Assembly: GCF_003711225.1 (NCBI RefSeq)
Contig: NZ_CP031030.1
Span: forward strand, 6,127,501-6,191,500
Direction: 5' to 3'
Length of the DNA stretch: 64,000 bases
Source of the DNA: Runella sp. SP2
GTDB lineage: Bacteria > Bacteroidota > Bacteroidia > Cytophagales > Spirosomataceae
Shown: positions 15,995 to 24,469 of the stretch, piece after piece
Numbering within the stretch: position 1 is the first letter of the stretch
How the letters are laid out: the number at the start of each line of letters is the position of its first letter
The notes under the pieces: generated by a model
Databases searched by the model: none
The model's input: the letters and a program-made list of their open reading frames with translations, nothing else
Told to the model about the DNA's origin: nothing
Position numbers and translations under genes: made by a program

Positions 15995-18646
15995 TTACAA
16001 AATAGTTTTCGCTTTTGCCAAAGCCGCATCCAAGCCGCTGGCGTCGGAACCACCTGCGGTGGCAAAGAAAGGCTGGCCACCGCCACCACCTTTTACTTCC
16101 TTGGCAAGCTCTTTTACGATGTTGCCTGCGTGTTTGCCCTGCGCCACTAAGTCGTCAGAAAGCATCACGGCCAACTGAGGTTTGCCACCCAACACCGTTC
16201 CTAAAACGATATAGAAAGGCGCTTGTGATTGCTCTTTCAATTGATATACCAACGATTTCAAGGCGTCGGCGTTTGGAACTTCTACGCGGGCGATGAGGCT
16301 GGAAACGCCGTTGGTGTGCGTTACTTGGGTCAACAAGGCGTCTTTTACTTGGGCTAACTTCTCGTTTTCGAGGGCTTCGATGCGTTTTTGCAAAGCAGCT
16401 TTTTCGGCCAAAAGACCTTCAACGGCTTTGATAACGTCTTTTTGCCCCTTGAACATATCGCGAAGGGTATTCGTAATGCGCAATTCGTCGTTCAACAACT
16501 CAAAGGCTTTTTCGCCCGTTACGGCCTCTACCCGCCGTACCCCTGCCGAAACAGACCCTTCGGAGGTAAACTTAAAGAGCGAGATTTCGCCCGTAGCAGG
16601 TACGTGCGTTCCCCCGCAAAGCTCGACCGAAAAGTTGGGGTCAAACTCTACCACGCGCACAAAGTCGCCGTATTTTTCGCCAAAAGTGGCCGTTGCGCCC
16701 ATTTTGATGGCGTCGTCGATGGGGATGTTGATGTGGGTTTTGAGTGCAATGTTTTCGCGGATTTTACCGTTGACAATGGCTTCAATCTGCGCCAGTTCTT
16801 CGTCGGTTACTTTGGCAAAGTGCGAAAAGTCAAAGCGGGTCACTTCGTCGTTTTGGTATGAGCCTTTCTGAACAATGTGCGTTCCCAATACCCGACGCAT
16901 AGCCGCCAACATCAAGTGCGTCGCCGTGTGGTTCCGCATGATATTCTGACGACGGTGAGCGTCCACTTTAGCAATAAGTGATGAGTGAGGAGCGGTGAGT
17001 AGTTCATCTAAATTCTTATCCCTCGAAACATGAATGAATAAATCATTCTCCTTTTTGGTATCAACGATATTAATCACTTTACTCTCATCACTCATCACTT
17101 CTATCGTACCCGTATCTCCCACTTGTCCCCCCATTTCGGCATAGAAAGGTGTGCGGTCGAGTACGATGTGGTATTCTTCGCCCGCTTTGGTTTTTACCTT
17201 GCGGTATTTGATGAGTTGAGCGGTTGCTTCGAGGGTATCGTAGCCCAAAAACTCAAAATCGCTTCCTTCGCTTACTTCTACCCAGTCGGTAGCTTCTTTG
17301 GCGGCGTCTTGGCGGCTGCGGTTCTTTTGTTCGGCCAATGCCTTTTCATAGCCTGCTTCGTCGATTTTGTAGCCTTTTTCTTTGGCCAAAAGCGCCGTTA
17401 AATCCACAGGGAAACCGTAGGTATCGGAGAGTTCAAAAACGATGTTTCCATCAATGACGCCTCCCGTCGGGCTAAGCGACTCGAATCGCTTGATTCCCAA
17501 TTCCAACGTACGCAAGAAGCTCTTTTCTTCTTCCAACACCACGCGCGTCACAAACTCCTCCTGCGATTTAAGCTCTGGGAATACATTTTTGAATTGTTCG
17601 GCCAACACAGGCACCAACTGACTCATAAAAGGCTCAGTAAAGCCCAAATACGAGTAGCCGTAGCGAATGGCGCGGCGCAAAATGCGACGAATTACGTAAC
17701 CCGCTTTGGCGTTGGACGGAAGCTGTCCGTCGGCAATGGCGAAACTCACCGCCCGAAGGTGGTCAGCGATAACGCGCATGGCGATGTCGGTATAATCGCT
17801 GGTGTTGAGTGTTCCGCTTACGCCGTATTTTTTACCGCACATTTTCTCAATGACCTGAATGGTATTTTGGAAAATATCGGTGTCGTAGTTCGATTGTTTG
17901 CCTTGAATGGCCATACAAAGGCGCTCAAAACCCATCCCTGTATCCACGTGTTTGGCAGGAAGCGTAATCAACGACCCGTCGGCCTTGCGCTCAAACTGCA
18001 TAAATACGTTATTCCAGATTTCAACCACTTGCGGGTGGTCGGCGTTGACGAGTTCTTTGCCAGGCTTCGCATCCACTTCGGCTTGGTCGCGGAGGTCGAT
18101 GTGGATTTCTGAACACGGGCCACAGGGACCTACGTCGCCCATTTCCCAGAAATTATCTTTTTTATTTCCTAAAATGATTCGCTCTTCGCCCCCTAAAATG
18201 GCTTTCCAAATATCCCACGCTTCTTGGTCAAACGGTACGCCGTCTTTTTCGTCTCCTTTGAATACCGATACGTAGATGCGGTCTTTGGGAAGTTTATAAA
18301 TGCCAGTGAGCAATTCCCACGACCACTCCAAGGCTTCTTTTTTGAAGTAATCCCCAAACGACCAGTTGCCGAGCATTTCAAACATCGTGTGGTGGTAGGT
18401 GTCAAAACCTACGTCTTCCAAGTCGTTGTGTTTTCCACTCACGCGCAAGCACTTTTGGGTATCGGCGATGCGCTTGCTCGGAGGAGTTCCGTTGCCCAAG
18501 AAAAAGTCTTTGAATTGCGCCATGCCCGAGTTGTTAAACATGAGCGTGGGGTCATTTTTGGCAACAAGCGGTGCCGACGGCACGATAAGGTGTCCTTTAC
18601 TCTTAAAAAAGTCTAAAAAAGCTTGGCGGATTTCGTGAGAAGTCAT
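15995..18646 (-). CDS. alaS: Alanine--tRNA ligase
   Basis: The enzyme charges tRNA-Ala and edits mischarged Ser/Gly. The start at 18646 gives 883 residues beginning MTSHEIRQAFLDFFKSKGH, the family opening; an in-frame ATG at 18733 would only translate the upstream heptad repeats. The aminoacylation domain (FNNSGMAQFKDFFLG; KCLRVSGKHNDLEDVG; WEMGDVGPCGPCSEIH) is followed by the editing domain with HTATHLM and CGGTHV zinc/editing motifs, and a C-terminal Gly-rich C-Ala part ending in GGGGGQPFFATAGGSD. Two short stretches of the editing-domain region (about 16975-17010 and 17085-17105) use the same GTGATGAG words as the intergenic DNA at 2.3 kb. Downstream is a strong hairpin. Confidence 0.97.
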   Translation of the reverse strand: MTSHEIRQAFLDFFKSKGHLIVPSAPLVAKNDPTLMFNNSGMAQFKDFFLGNGTPPSKRIADTQKCLRVSGKHNDLEDVGFDTYHHTMFEMLGNWSFGDYFKKEALEWSWELLTGIYKLPKDRIYVSVFKGDEKDGVPFDQEAWDIWKAILGGEERIILGNKKDNFWEMGDVGPCGPCSEIHIDLRDQAEVDAKPGKELVNADHPQVVEIWNNVFMQFERKADGSLITLPAKHVDTGMGFERLCMAIQGKQSNYDTDIFQNTIQVIEKMCGKKYGVSGTLNTSDYTDIAMRVIADHLRAVSFAIADGQLPSNAKAGYVIRRILRRAIRYGYSYLGFTEPFMSQLVPVLAEQFKNVFPELKSQEEFVTRVVLEEEKSFLRTLELGIKRFESLSPTGGVIDGNIVFELSDTYGFPVDLTALLAKEKGYKIDEAGYEKALAEQKNRSRQDAAKEATDWVEVSEGSDFEFLGYDTLEATAQLIKYRKVKTKAGEEYHIVLDRTPFYAEMGGQVGDTGTIEVMSDESKVINIVDTKKENDLFIHVSRDKNLDELLTAPHSSLIAKVDAHRRQNIMRNHTATHLMLAAMRRVLGTHIVQKGSYQNDEVTRFDFSHFAKVTDEELAQIEAIVNGKIRENIALKTHINIPIDDAIKMGATATFGEKYGDFVRVVEFDPNFSVELCGGTHVPATGEISLFKFTSEGSVSAGVRRVEAVTGEKAFELLNDELRITNTLRDMFKGQKDVIKAVEGLLAEKAALQKRIEALENEKLAQVKDALLTQVTHTNGVSSLIARVEVPNADALKSLVYQLKEQSQAPFYIVLGTVLGGKPQLAVMLSDDLVAQGKHAGNIVKELAKEVKGGGGGQPFFATAGGSDASGLDAALAKAKTIL

Positions 18647-18665
18647 CTTCGATTTACGTTTAATA

Positions 18666-18714
18666 GTCGATAGTCCACAGTCGATGGTCGATAGTTTACG
18701 GTCGATAGTCCTTA
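18666..18714 (-). repeat. Seven tandem heptamers in the alaS leader
   Basis: Reading on the plus strand the sequence divides into seven consecutive 7-bp units: GTCGATA, GTCCACA, GTCGATG, GTCGATA, GTTTACG, GTCGATA, GTCCTTA. They lie 20 bp upstream of the alaS start codon, inside its probable 5' untranslated leader. They resemble the short tandem heptameric repeats described in filamentous cyanobacteria; any function here is unknown. Confidence 0.8.
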
Positions 18715-18833
18715 GCTGTGAATTGGGCTGCAAAATTACGGAAAAATGCCGTAGCTTTCAGATTGTGCTTTGATTTTGATTAACTTGCGTAAAAGATACC
18801 CAACTGTTTCTGTTCAACGTAGTACTTCTTGCC

Positions 18834-19142
18834 ATGAAAAAACTGCTATTTATTCCCCTCATGTTTGGTGTGCATGTGCTTTGGGCACAGCAACTGCAAT
18901 TGAAAGTCCCTTCTAAGCAATTACCGCCGATTAAGCAGGCCACTCCCGTGCCTATGTTTCGCTATTCCAGCGATTCCACGGTAGCCTATTCGCGGGTGGA
19001 CAATATGCCTGTGCTCATTGCGCAGTCTGGTGATGCCATGCCCAATGCGATGCCTATTACTCCCCAAGGAGAAGAGAGTAAATACCGCTACCGAATGCCC
19101 AATCCGTTGAAGAAAAATGTGTTGCCTCAAAAACCAAAATAA
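18834..19142 (+). CDS. Small secreted protein of unknown function
   Basis: A 102-residue protein with a clear signal peptide (MKKLLFIPLMFGVHVLWAQ, cleavage after residue 18 or 19). The mature part is short, rich in Pro, Met and Lys, and contains PIKQATPVPMFRYSSDS, NAMPITPQGEESKYRYRMPNPLKK. It probably lacks a compact fold and may be a small periplasmic or surface protein. It is divergent from alaS and 25 bp ahead of the DUF3592 gene, so an operon is likely. No family is recognised. Confidence 0.6.
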   Translation: MKKLLFIPLMFGVHVLWAQQLQLKVPSKQLPPIKQATPVPMFRYSSDSTVAYSRVDNMPVLIAQSGDAMPNAMPITPQGEESKYRYRMPNPLKKNVLPQKPK

Positions 19143-19167
19143 GGGTTACTAATCGGTTATTTGTGCG

Positions 19168-19581
19168 ATGAAAACAAAGTCAAATCGAATTGGTGGAAGC
19201 ATTTTTGCAATCATTGGGCTGCTGATGATGATTGGGGCTTGGATGTTGTTTCAAAACGACCAAAAATTTGCAAAAGAGGCTGCTTCAGCCACAGGGACAG
19301 TGGTGGAGTCGGTGTATGTAAAATCGCGAAAAGGGAAAGGTTCTTACTATCCCGTTGTCGAATTTCAGACGGCGGAAGGAAAGCGCATGACCTTTCGGTC
19401 GGATACGGGTAGGGGCCGCCCTGATTACGAAAACGGCGAACAAGTGAGCATTTTATACGAAAAGCAAAACCCTGCGAATGCTAAAATCGCAGGGTTTTGG
19501 GAATTATGGGGACTGTCGGCTGTTTTGGCCGTATTTGGACTTATTTTTATGGGAGTAGGTTTGAAAATTAGCAGGAGTTAA
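19168..19581 (+). CDS. DUF3592-family membrane protein
   Basis: The 137-residue protein has two membrane helices (about 10-28 and 112-133) flanking a soluble beta-rich domain of about 80 residues: ATGTVVESVYVKSRKGKGSYYPVVEFQTAEGKRMTFRSD region and NGEQVSILYEKQNPANAKIAGF. This is the typical DUF3592 pattern (strand, Y-x-P-V-V-x-F, V-x-V-x-Y-x-P/KxNP-x-x-A). The function of the family is unknown. It starts 25 bp after the small secreted protein and probably shares its promoter. Confidence 0.75.
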   Translation: MKTKSNRIGGSIFAIIGLLMMIGAWMLFQNDQKFAKEAASATGTVVESVYVKSRKGKGSYYPVVEFQTAEGKRMTFRSDTGRGRPDYENGEQVSILYEKQNPANAKIAGFWELWGLSAVLAVFGLIFMGVGLKISRS

Positions 19582-19726
19582 TCCTATCAATGATGTCTTT
19601 TCGCTCGCAACCCATCAGTACCAATAAAAGCCCGATAAGAGTTTTTCTAGTTTTCATTTATACATTGAGGAGTATTGAAATTTCATTTTTAACGTTAGCT
19701 AAGTTTGATTAACATTTTACCCGCTG

Positions 19727-19820
19727 ATTGGCGCAGATTGAGGGCCGCAGATTTTCGCTAAAAAAGGACTTGATGAAGACGTTTTTCAGCGGAAATCTGC
19801 GTTTGTATTAGTCAGCGGCC
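19727..19820. repeat. GCAGATTTTCGC-type imperfect inverted repeat element
   Basis: Near-complementary arms at 19746-19765 (CGCAGATTTTCGCTAAAAAA) and 19782-19801 (two mismatches) are bracketed by further GC-rich words (GCGCAGATTGAGGGCC and GGCCTTCTGCGGGC). The element fills the space between the DUF3592 gene and the end of purM (convergent). Elements built from CGCAGATTTNCGC words are common intergenic repeats in bacteria; it may also terminate both transcripts. Confidence 0.6.
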
Positions 19821-19851
19821 TTCTGCGGGCGAAATAAAAACAATGTCCTAA

Positions 19852-21018
19852 CTACTCATATACAAACTCTCCAAACTCGCTCTGAACCGTTACTTTTTTG
19901 CCTTCGCTGGCTTCTACGTAGCCGATGATTTGGGCTTCGATGCCAAACGATTGCGCAATTTCGATGACGCGTTGGGCGTGTTCAGACGAAAGATACACTT
20001 CGAGGCGATGCCCCATGTTAAATACTTTGTACATTTCCTGCCAGCTCGTTCCACTTTCGGTTTGTATCAACTTGAAAAGTGGAGGAATGGGGAATAAGTT
20101 ATTTTTAACAACGTGCAAATTCTCAATAAAATGCAATACCTTGGTTTGGGCGCCACCGCTGCAATGCACCATGCCATGAATGTGCGGACGGAGTTCGTCC
20201 AACAACGTTTTGGCAAAAGGGGCGTAGGTACGCGTAGGCGAAAGAATCAATTGACCCACGTTGACAGGTGTATTTTCGACGGCATCTGTAAGGCGTTTGG
20301 AGCCGCTATACACCAACGAACTGTGGACTTCGGGGTCAAAACTTTCGGGGTATTTTGGGGCAAGGTAAGAGTCTAACACGTCGTGACGGGCGGAAGTAAG
20401 TCCGTTGCTGCCCATACCTCCGTTGTAAGTGGTTTCGTAGGAAGCCTGTCCAAACGATGCCAATCCGACAATCACATCACCTGCTTGGATGGTATCGTTA
20501 GAAATCACGTCCGAACGTTTCATGCGTGCAATTACCGTGCTGTTGACCGTAATGGTGCGTACCAAATCGCCTACATCGGCTGTTTCGCCGCCCGTGCTGT
20601 AAATCTCAACGCCGTGACTACGAAGCATTTCCAGTACTTCTTCGGTGCCGTTGATGATTTCGGCGATGACCTCGCCAGGGATTTTGTTTTTGTTACGGTC
20701 GATGCTCGACGAGATAAGCATCGGACCCGTTGCTCCTACGCAAATCAGGTCGTCGGTATTCATCACAATCGAGTCTTGCGCTATGCCACGCCACACCGAC
20801 AAGTCACCTGTTTCTTTCCAATACAAATACGCCAGCGAGGTTTTGGTACCTGCTCCGTCGGCGTGCATGATGGTGCAGTAGTCGGGGTCACCTGCCAAAA
20901 TATCAGGGACGATTTTGCAGAAAGCTTTGGGGAAGAGTCCTTTGTCGAGCTTAGCAATGGCGCGGTGTACGTCTTCTTTGGAGGCCGACACCCCACGTTG
21001 TAGGTAACGTTCTGTCAT
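19852..21018 (-). CDS. purM: Phosphoribosylformylglycinamidine cyclo-ligase (AIR synthase)
   Basis: PurM closes the imidazole ring in step five of purine synthesis: FGAM plus ATP gives AIR. The ATG at 21018 gives 388 residues, the length usual in Bacteroidota; an ATG at 21054 lies in an upstream terminator hairpin. Visible motifs are HADGAGTKTSLAY, DSIVMNTDDLICVGATGP, STGGETADVGDLVRT and GLASFGQASYETTYNGGMGSNG, which form the ATP/substrate site of the PurM superfamily, and HCSGGAQTKVLHF in the second domain. It stands alone, without other pur genes nearby, behind its own promoter region. Confidence 0.95.
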   Translation of the reverse strand: MTERYLQRGVSASKEDVHRAIAKLDKGLFPKAFCKIVPDILAGDPDYCTIMHADGAGTKTSLAYLYWKETGDLSVWRGIAQDSIVMNTDDLICVGATGPMLISSSIDRNKNKIPGEVIAEIINGTEEVLEMLRSHGVEIYSTGGETADVGDLVRTITVNSTVIARMKRSDVISNDTIQAGDVIVGLASFGQASYETTYNGGMGSNGLTSARHDVLDSYLAPKYPESFDPEVHSSLVYSGSKRLTDAVENTPVNVGQLILSPTRTYAPFAKTLLDELRPHIHGMVHCSGGAQTKVLHFIENLHVVKNNLFPIPPLFKLIQTESGTSWQEMYKVFNMGHRLEVYLSSEHAQRVIEIAQSFGIEAQIIGYVEASEGKKVTVQSEFGEFVYE

Positions 21019-21031
21019 GGAGTTGAAAAAC

Positions 21032-21070
21032 AAAATGAGGCGCAAAGTTACCAACTTTACGCCTCATTTT
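21032..21070 (-). terminator. 18-bp-arm hairpin terminator of the oxidoreductase gene, upstream of purM
   Basis: Arms at 21032-21049 and 21053-21070 pair over 18 bp with one mismatch and a 3-nt loop (AAAATGAGGCG core). On the minus strand it is followed by TTTTT, 18 bp after the oxidoreductase stop at 21088 and 14 bp before the purM ATG. A TAACTTTG box (21050-21043) inside the hairpin matches the Bacteroidetes -7 element and may be the purM promoter. Confidence 0.7.
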
Positions 21071-21087
21071 CTAACCCTATCGGGGTT

Positions 21088-22431
21088 TTACGCTTTCGGT
21101 AGTTGCCAACCGTTATTGTAATGGGCTTTGATGAGGGCGTTGGCTTCCGCGTCGTTTTTGAATGCGCCTGTAGTGGCATCCCAATACACTTTCCGCCCTG
21201 TTTTGTAGGCAATGTTACCCATGTGGGCGTTGATAGCTGCCACGCTGCCTGTTTCGATACCGCATTTGAGCAGCTTGGGGTTGTTGTCTTTGATGGCCTG
21301 TACAAAGTTTTTGGTATGTTCGTTGAGGTAGTCACCATTGCGCGCTTGATCAGGAATGTCCTCAATTTTATAGACTTTAATGCCGTTTTTGGTTTGGGTT
21401 TCGGGGTGCAGCGACCAGCCACCGCGATGCAGTACCAAGGTGCCGTTGTTTCCAATAAACGCAATCCCTTCGGTAAGGCCATAATTCCCGCCGTCGATGC
21501 CCGTTGCGTGTTCCCAAAGCATGTTAAAGCCTTCGTATTCATACACCGTTTGGAGCGTATCGGGGGTTTCAGAAGCATCGTCGGGGTAGGCAAGTTTTCC
21601 ACCCGAAGCCATGACAGATTTGGGTGCTTTGGCATTCATGGCATACAGAGCGATGTCGATTTCGTGGACGCCCCAATCGGTCATTAGGCCACCCGCGTAG
21701 TCCCAAAACCAGCGGAAGTTAAAGTGGAATCGGTTGGGGTTGAAGGGGCGTTTTTTGGCGGGACCGAGCCACATGTCATAATCAACGCCCGCAGGAGGTG
21801 CGCTGTCGGGCTTGACGGGGACGGGCTCCATCCAGCCTTGGTAGGCCCATACTTTCACCAAACGAATGTTGCCTAATTTCCCCGACCGCACGTACTCAAT
21901 GGCTTTTTCGTAGTGAGAGCCGCTCCGTTGCCACTGTCCAATTTGGATAATTTTACCCGCGCGTTTAGCCGCAGCGAGCATGATGTTACATTCTTCGATG
22001 GAATTGGCCAACGGTTTTTCGCAGTAAACGTGTTTGCCCGCTGCCAATGAATCTGTCAACGCCAAGCAGTGCCAATGGTCGGGCGTACCTACAATCACCG
22101 CGTCGATGTCCTTGTTTTCGAGCATTTTGCGGTAATCCTTGTAGAGTTGAGGGCGATTGCCACGGGCGGTTTGCACATCGGCTGCGCGCTGGTCGAGGAC
22201 ACTTTGGTCCACGTCGGCCAGGGCCACGCACTCGACCTCGCTCATTTGGAGGTGGGAGCGTAAATCAGACCACCCCATGCCTTTGCAACCAATCACTCCC
22301 AATTGTAATTTATCATTGGCAGAGACTCGTTTACGTTGGCTTGCCAGCAATTCGAGGGGGGTAAATGAGAATAAACTTGCTCCAGTAGCCACCGAAGCCG
22401 AACGAATAAAATCTCTGCGGGAAGATTGCAT
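21088..22431 (-). CDS. Tat-exported Gfo/Idh/MocA-family oxidoreductase
   Basis: From the ATG at 22431 the protein has 447 residues and opens with a twin-arginine signal (SRRDFIRSASVATGASLF), so it is folded with its NAD(P) cofactor before export. The Rossmann domain follows (LQLGVIGCKGMG), with the family block HVYCEKPLANSIEE carrying the Lys of the EKP motif, and DYAGGLMTDWGVHEIDIAL in the C-terminal half. Such secreted members occur in Bacteroidota with glycan-use genes and act on sugars or glycosides. Substrate unknown. It is a single gene with a strong terminator after it; an ATG nine codons upstream is possible but would weaken the Tat signal placement. Confidence 0.9.
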   Translation of the reverse strand: MQSSRRDFIRSASVATGASLFSFTPLELLASQRKRVSANDKLQLGVIGCKGMGWSDLRSHLQMSEVECVALADVDQSVLDQRAADVQTARGNRPQLYKDYRKMLENKDIDAVIVGTPDHWHCLALTDSLAAGKHVYCEKPLANSIEECNIMLAAAKRAGKIIQIGQWQRSGSHYEKAIEYVRSGKLGNIRLVKVWAYQGWMEPVPVKPDSAPPAGVDYDMWLGPAKKRPFNPNRFHFNFRWFWDYAGGLMTDWGVHEIDIALYAMNAKAPKSVMASGGKLAYPDDASETPDTLQTVYEYEGFNMLWEHATGIDGGNYGLTEGIAFIGNNGTLVLHRGGWSLHPETQTKNGIKVYKIEDIPDQARNGDYLNEHTKNFVQAIKDNNPKLLKCGIETGSVAAINAHMGNIAYKTGRKVYWDATTGAFKNDAEANALIKAHYNNGWQLPKA

Positions 22432-22505
22432 AGGGGTTGTGCGTTTTTTACTATGCAAAAGGAGGGGAAAGGGGGAAATCTAATGTTAACTTGTTCATAC
22501 AGGTA

Positions 22506-24047
22506 TTATTTCCTCACCTCCCCAATATGATACTCCTGAATCAACGGGGAATTTTCAGGCGTAAGCGTAAACGACACCCAGAGTGTTGCTTTTTCTCCTT
22601 CGATAAGGTAGCGGCCGCGCAATTGATTTTCGGGAACAATTTCTTTTACACTCACAATCTTTCCTGCTTTTTCAAACAAAGCGGACGCTTCTTTTTTGAG
22701 GGCTTCCAAAGAGTAATCCGCGAAGAAGTTTTCGGCAAATAGCCCGCTGCTTTCGGCATTTTGCCAGTTAGGAAGGAGTTGGGTGAGTTGTTGTTGGCGT
22801 TGTTTTAGAATGTCGGAGGCGGGTAGCTGACGAGGTTTTAGCTGGGCACTTACAATGAGCGTATCCAAGATTTGGAGGTTAATCGGGACGGTGGGGGCGT
22901 AAGTAACGTTGGCAAACGCAACCACTCCAATGCCGTATTGAGGCAAAATGCGCCAGTTGCTGCCAAAACCAGGCAACCCACCGCTGTGACCTACGTATTC
23001 GCGGCCTTCGCAGTCGCGCAGCCAATTGAGACCATAACAATAAGCCGACACCGTAGCGCACGGGCGACCCGACGCGTACTTGAACTGCGGGGAGAAGCCA
23101 CTGATGTTCCAAGGTTGGTGCATTTCCCGAATCGAACTCCGTTTCAGTGGGCCGTTATCGGCATCGTTTTTGGGAGGCCAAGCCGCCAAATGTAGTGCCA
23201 TGTATTTGCTAAAATCATCGATAGACGTAATCAAACCACCCATTGCGCCCCATGCGCCGTCGTGGAGAAGGGCTTCTTCTGTCCATTGGCCGTCGCGCCA
23301 GCGGTAGCCGTGGGCGAGTTTGTCAGCGGGCACTTCGGCATACTCCCATTTGGTGTGGGTCATGCCGAGGGGTTGGAAGATGTTGTCGTTGATGAACTTT
23401 TGGTAGGTTTTTCCCGATACTTTTTGGATGATGTAGCCCAAAAGCGTGATGCCCAAGTTGCTATATTCGTACGCCACCCCAGGTGTATTTGAGAAAGCAA
23501 TTGGGCTTTTTATTAGTTTCAATAATTCTTCGTTGGTATCGGCCAATTGGCGGTCACCCCACGGGTTGTCTTCGGGAAAACCTGCCGCGTGCGTGAGCAA
23601 ATGACGAATCGTAATGGCGGGGGCGTCGGCCGTGAGCAATTTCGTATTCTTCATTTCAGGAATGTACTTGTCGGCGCGGTCGTCCAAGTCGAGTTTGCCC
23701 GCATCGCGCAATTGCAAAATCGCCATGGTCGTGAAGCTTTTACTCATCGACGCAATACGGAAAAGCGACTGCGTCGTGGCGGGCGTTTTTTTGCTAAGGT
23801 CGGTATAGCCCGCCGTCCCCGTGTGAATCATTTTGCCATCGACTACCACTCCGTACGTAAACCCAGGGAAATGATTTTTTTCGGCGTATTCTTTGTAAAT
23901 TTTGTCAATGGTAGGCAATACCGACTCGATTTTCTTCATTCGGTCGGGATCGGTGAAAACGGGCGGTTTGTAGGATTGGGCTAGGACTGATAGTTCACCA
24001 AAACAATAACTCAATAAAAAGAAGCCAAGGAAAGATAGTTTTTTCAC
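22506..24047 (-). CDS. Secreted class-C beta-lactamase-type serine hydrolase
   Basis: The 513-residue protein has a signal peptide (cleavage after VLAQ, residue 24) and the serine beta-lactamase-like fold: SMSK at 100-103 (nucleophile Ser100, Lys103), YEYSNLG (the Y-x-N motif near residue 195), and GYVGHSGGLPGFGSN (the HxG equivalent near 360). A C-terminal domain of about 100 residues (NYLEALKKEASALFEKA-like, then an extended strand region) follows. The family includes penicillin-binding esterases, D-aminopeptidases and AmpC-like enzymes. A broad esterase/peptidase role is all that can be said. It is single, between the oxidoreductase (75 bp away) and higBA. Confidence 0.88.
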   Translation of the reverse strand: MKKLSFLGFFLLSYCFGELSVLAQSYKPPVFTDPDRMKKIESVLPTIDKIYKEYAEKNHFPGFTYGVVVDGKMIHTGTAGYTDLSKKTPATTQSLFRIASMSKSFTTMAILQLRDAGKLDLDDRADKYIPEMKNTKLLTADAPAITIRHLLTHAAGFPEDNPWGDRQLADTNEELLKLIKSPIAFSNTPGVAYEYSNLGITLLGYIIQKVSGKTYQKFINDNIFQPLGMTHTKWEYAEVPADKLAHGYRWRDGQWTEEALLHDGAWGAMGGLITSIDDFSKYMALHLAAWPPKNDADNGPLKRSSIREMHQPWNISGFSPQFKYASGRPCATVSAYCYGLNWLRDCEGREYVGHSGGLPGFGSNWRILPQYGIGVVAFANVTYAPTVPINLQILDTLIVSAQLKPRQLPASDILKQRQQQLTQLLPNWQNAESSGLFAENFFADYSLEALKKEASALFEKAGKIVSVKEIVPENQLRGRYLIEGEKATLWVSFTLTPENSPLIQEYHIGEVRK

Positions 24048-24106
24048 AGATTTTCGTGGTTAGCGTTGGACAGGCATCGAAAATAGTGATAACCGCTGAA
24101 ACTATG

Positions 24107-24406
24107 CTATGCTTCTACCAATTTTTGTCGTTCAATGGCTAAATCATAATCCATTTGCATTCGGAGCCAGAATGCCGCATCAATGCCAAGGGCTTTTTCT
24201 AATTTAAGAGCAATGGCCGCAGAAATGCCTCTTCTACCCTTCAAAATGTCAGAAAAATGCGAAGGATACATTCGTAAATCCATGGCAAAACTTGACTTTT
24301 TTAGCTCTCTCGCCTCTAACTCCATTTCTAATACCTCACCTGGATGAGTTGGAAAGGCAGGACGGAGTTCTCGCCCGTCATTGCCAATTACTTTGTATGT
24401 ACTCAT
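24107..24406 (-). CDS. higA: HigA-type antitoxin, XRE/HTH
   Basis: A 99-residue protein with the HigA layout: RPAFPTHPGEVLEMELEAREL (the FPTHPGEVL motif opening HigA), a helix-turn-helix with MYPSHFSDILKGRRGISAAIALKLEKALG, and the family ending AAFWLRMQMDYDLA. It binds and neutralises the HigB toxin and represses the operon through its HTH. The toxin gene lies just upstream on the same strand (63-bp gap), the toxin-first order typical of higBA. Confidence 0.9.
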   Translation of the reverse strand: MSTYKVIGNDGRELRPAFPTHPGEVLEMELEARELKKSSFAMDLRMYPSHFSDILKGRRGISAAIALKLEKALGIDAAFWLRMQMDYDLAIERQKLVEA

Positions 24407-24469
24407 GATATTGTAAATTCAAAAGTTTCAATTCTTATTCTGCTTACAGTATGTTTATGATATAAAGTT

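Noticed and set aside
18647-18733. N-terminal extension of AlaS from an ATG at 18733
   Set aside because: It would translate the heptad repeats; the family starts at MTSHEIRQ.
21057-21635. 192-residue frame inside the Gfo/Idh oxidoreductase gene
   Set aside because: Out-of-frame shadow of a clear family member.
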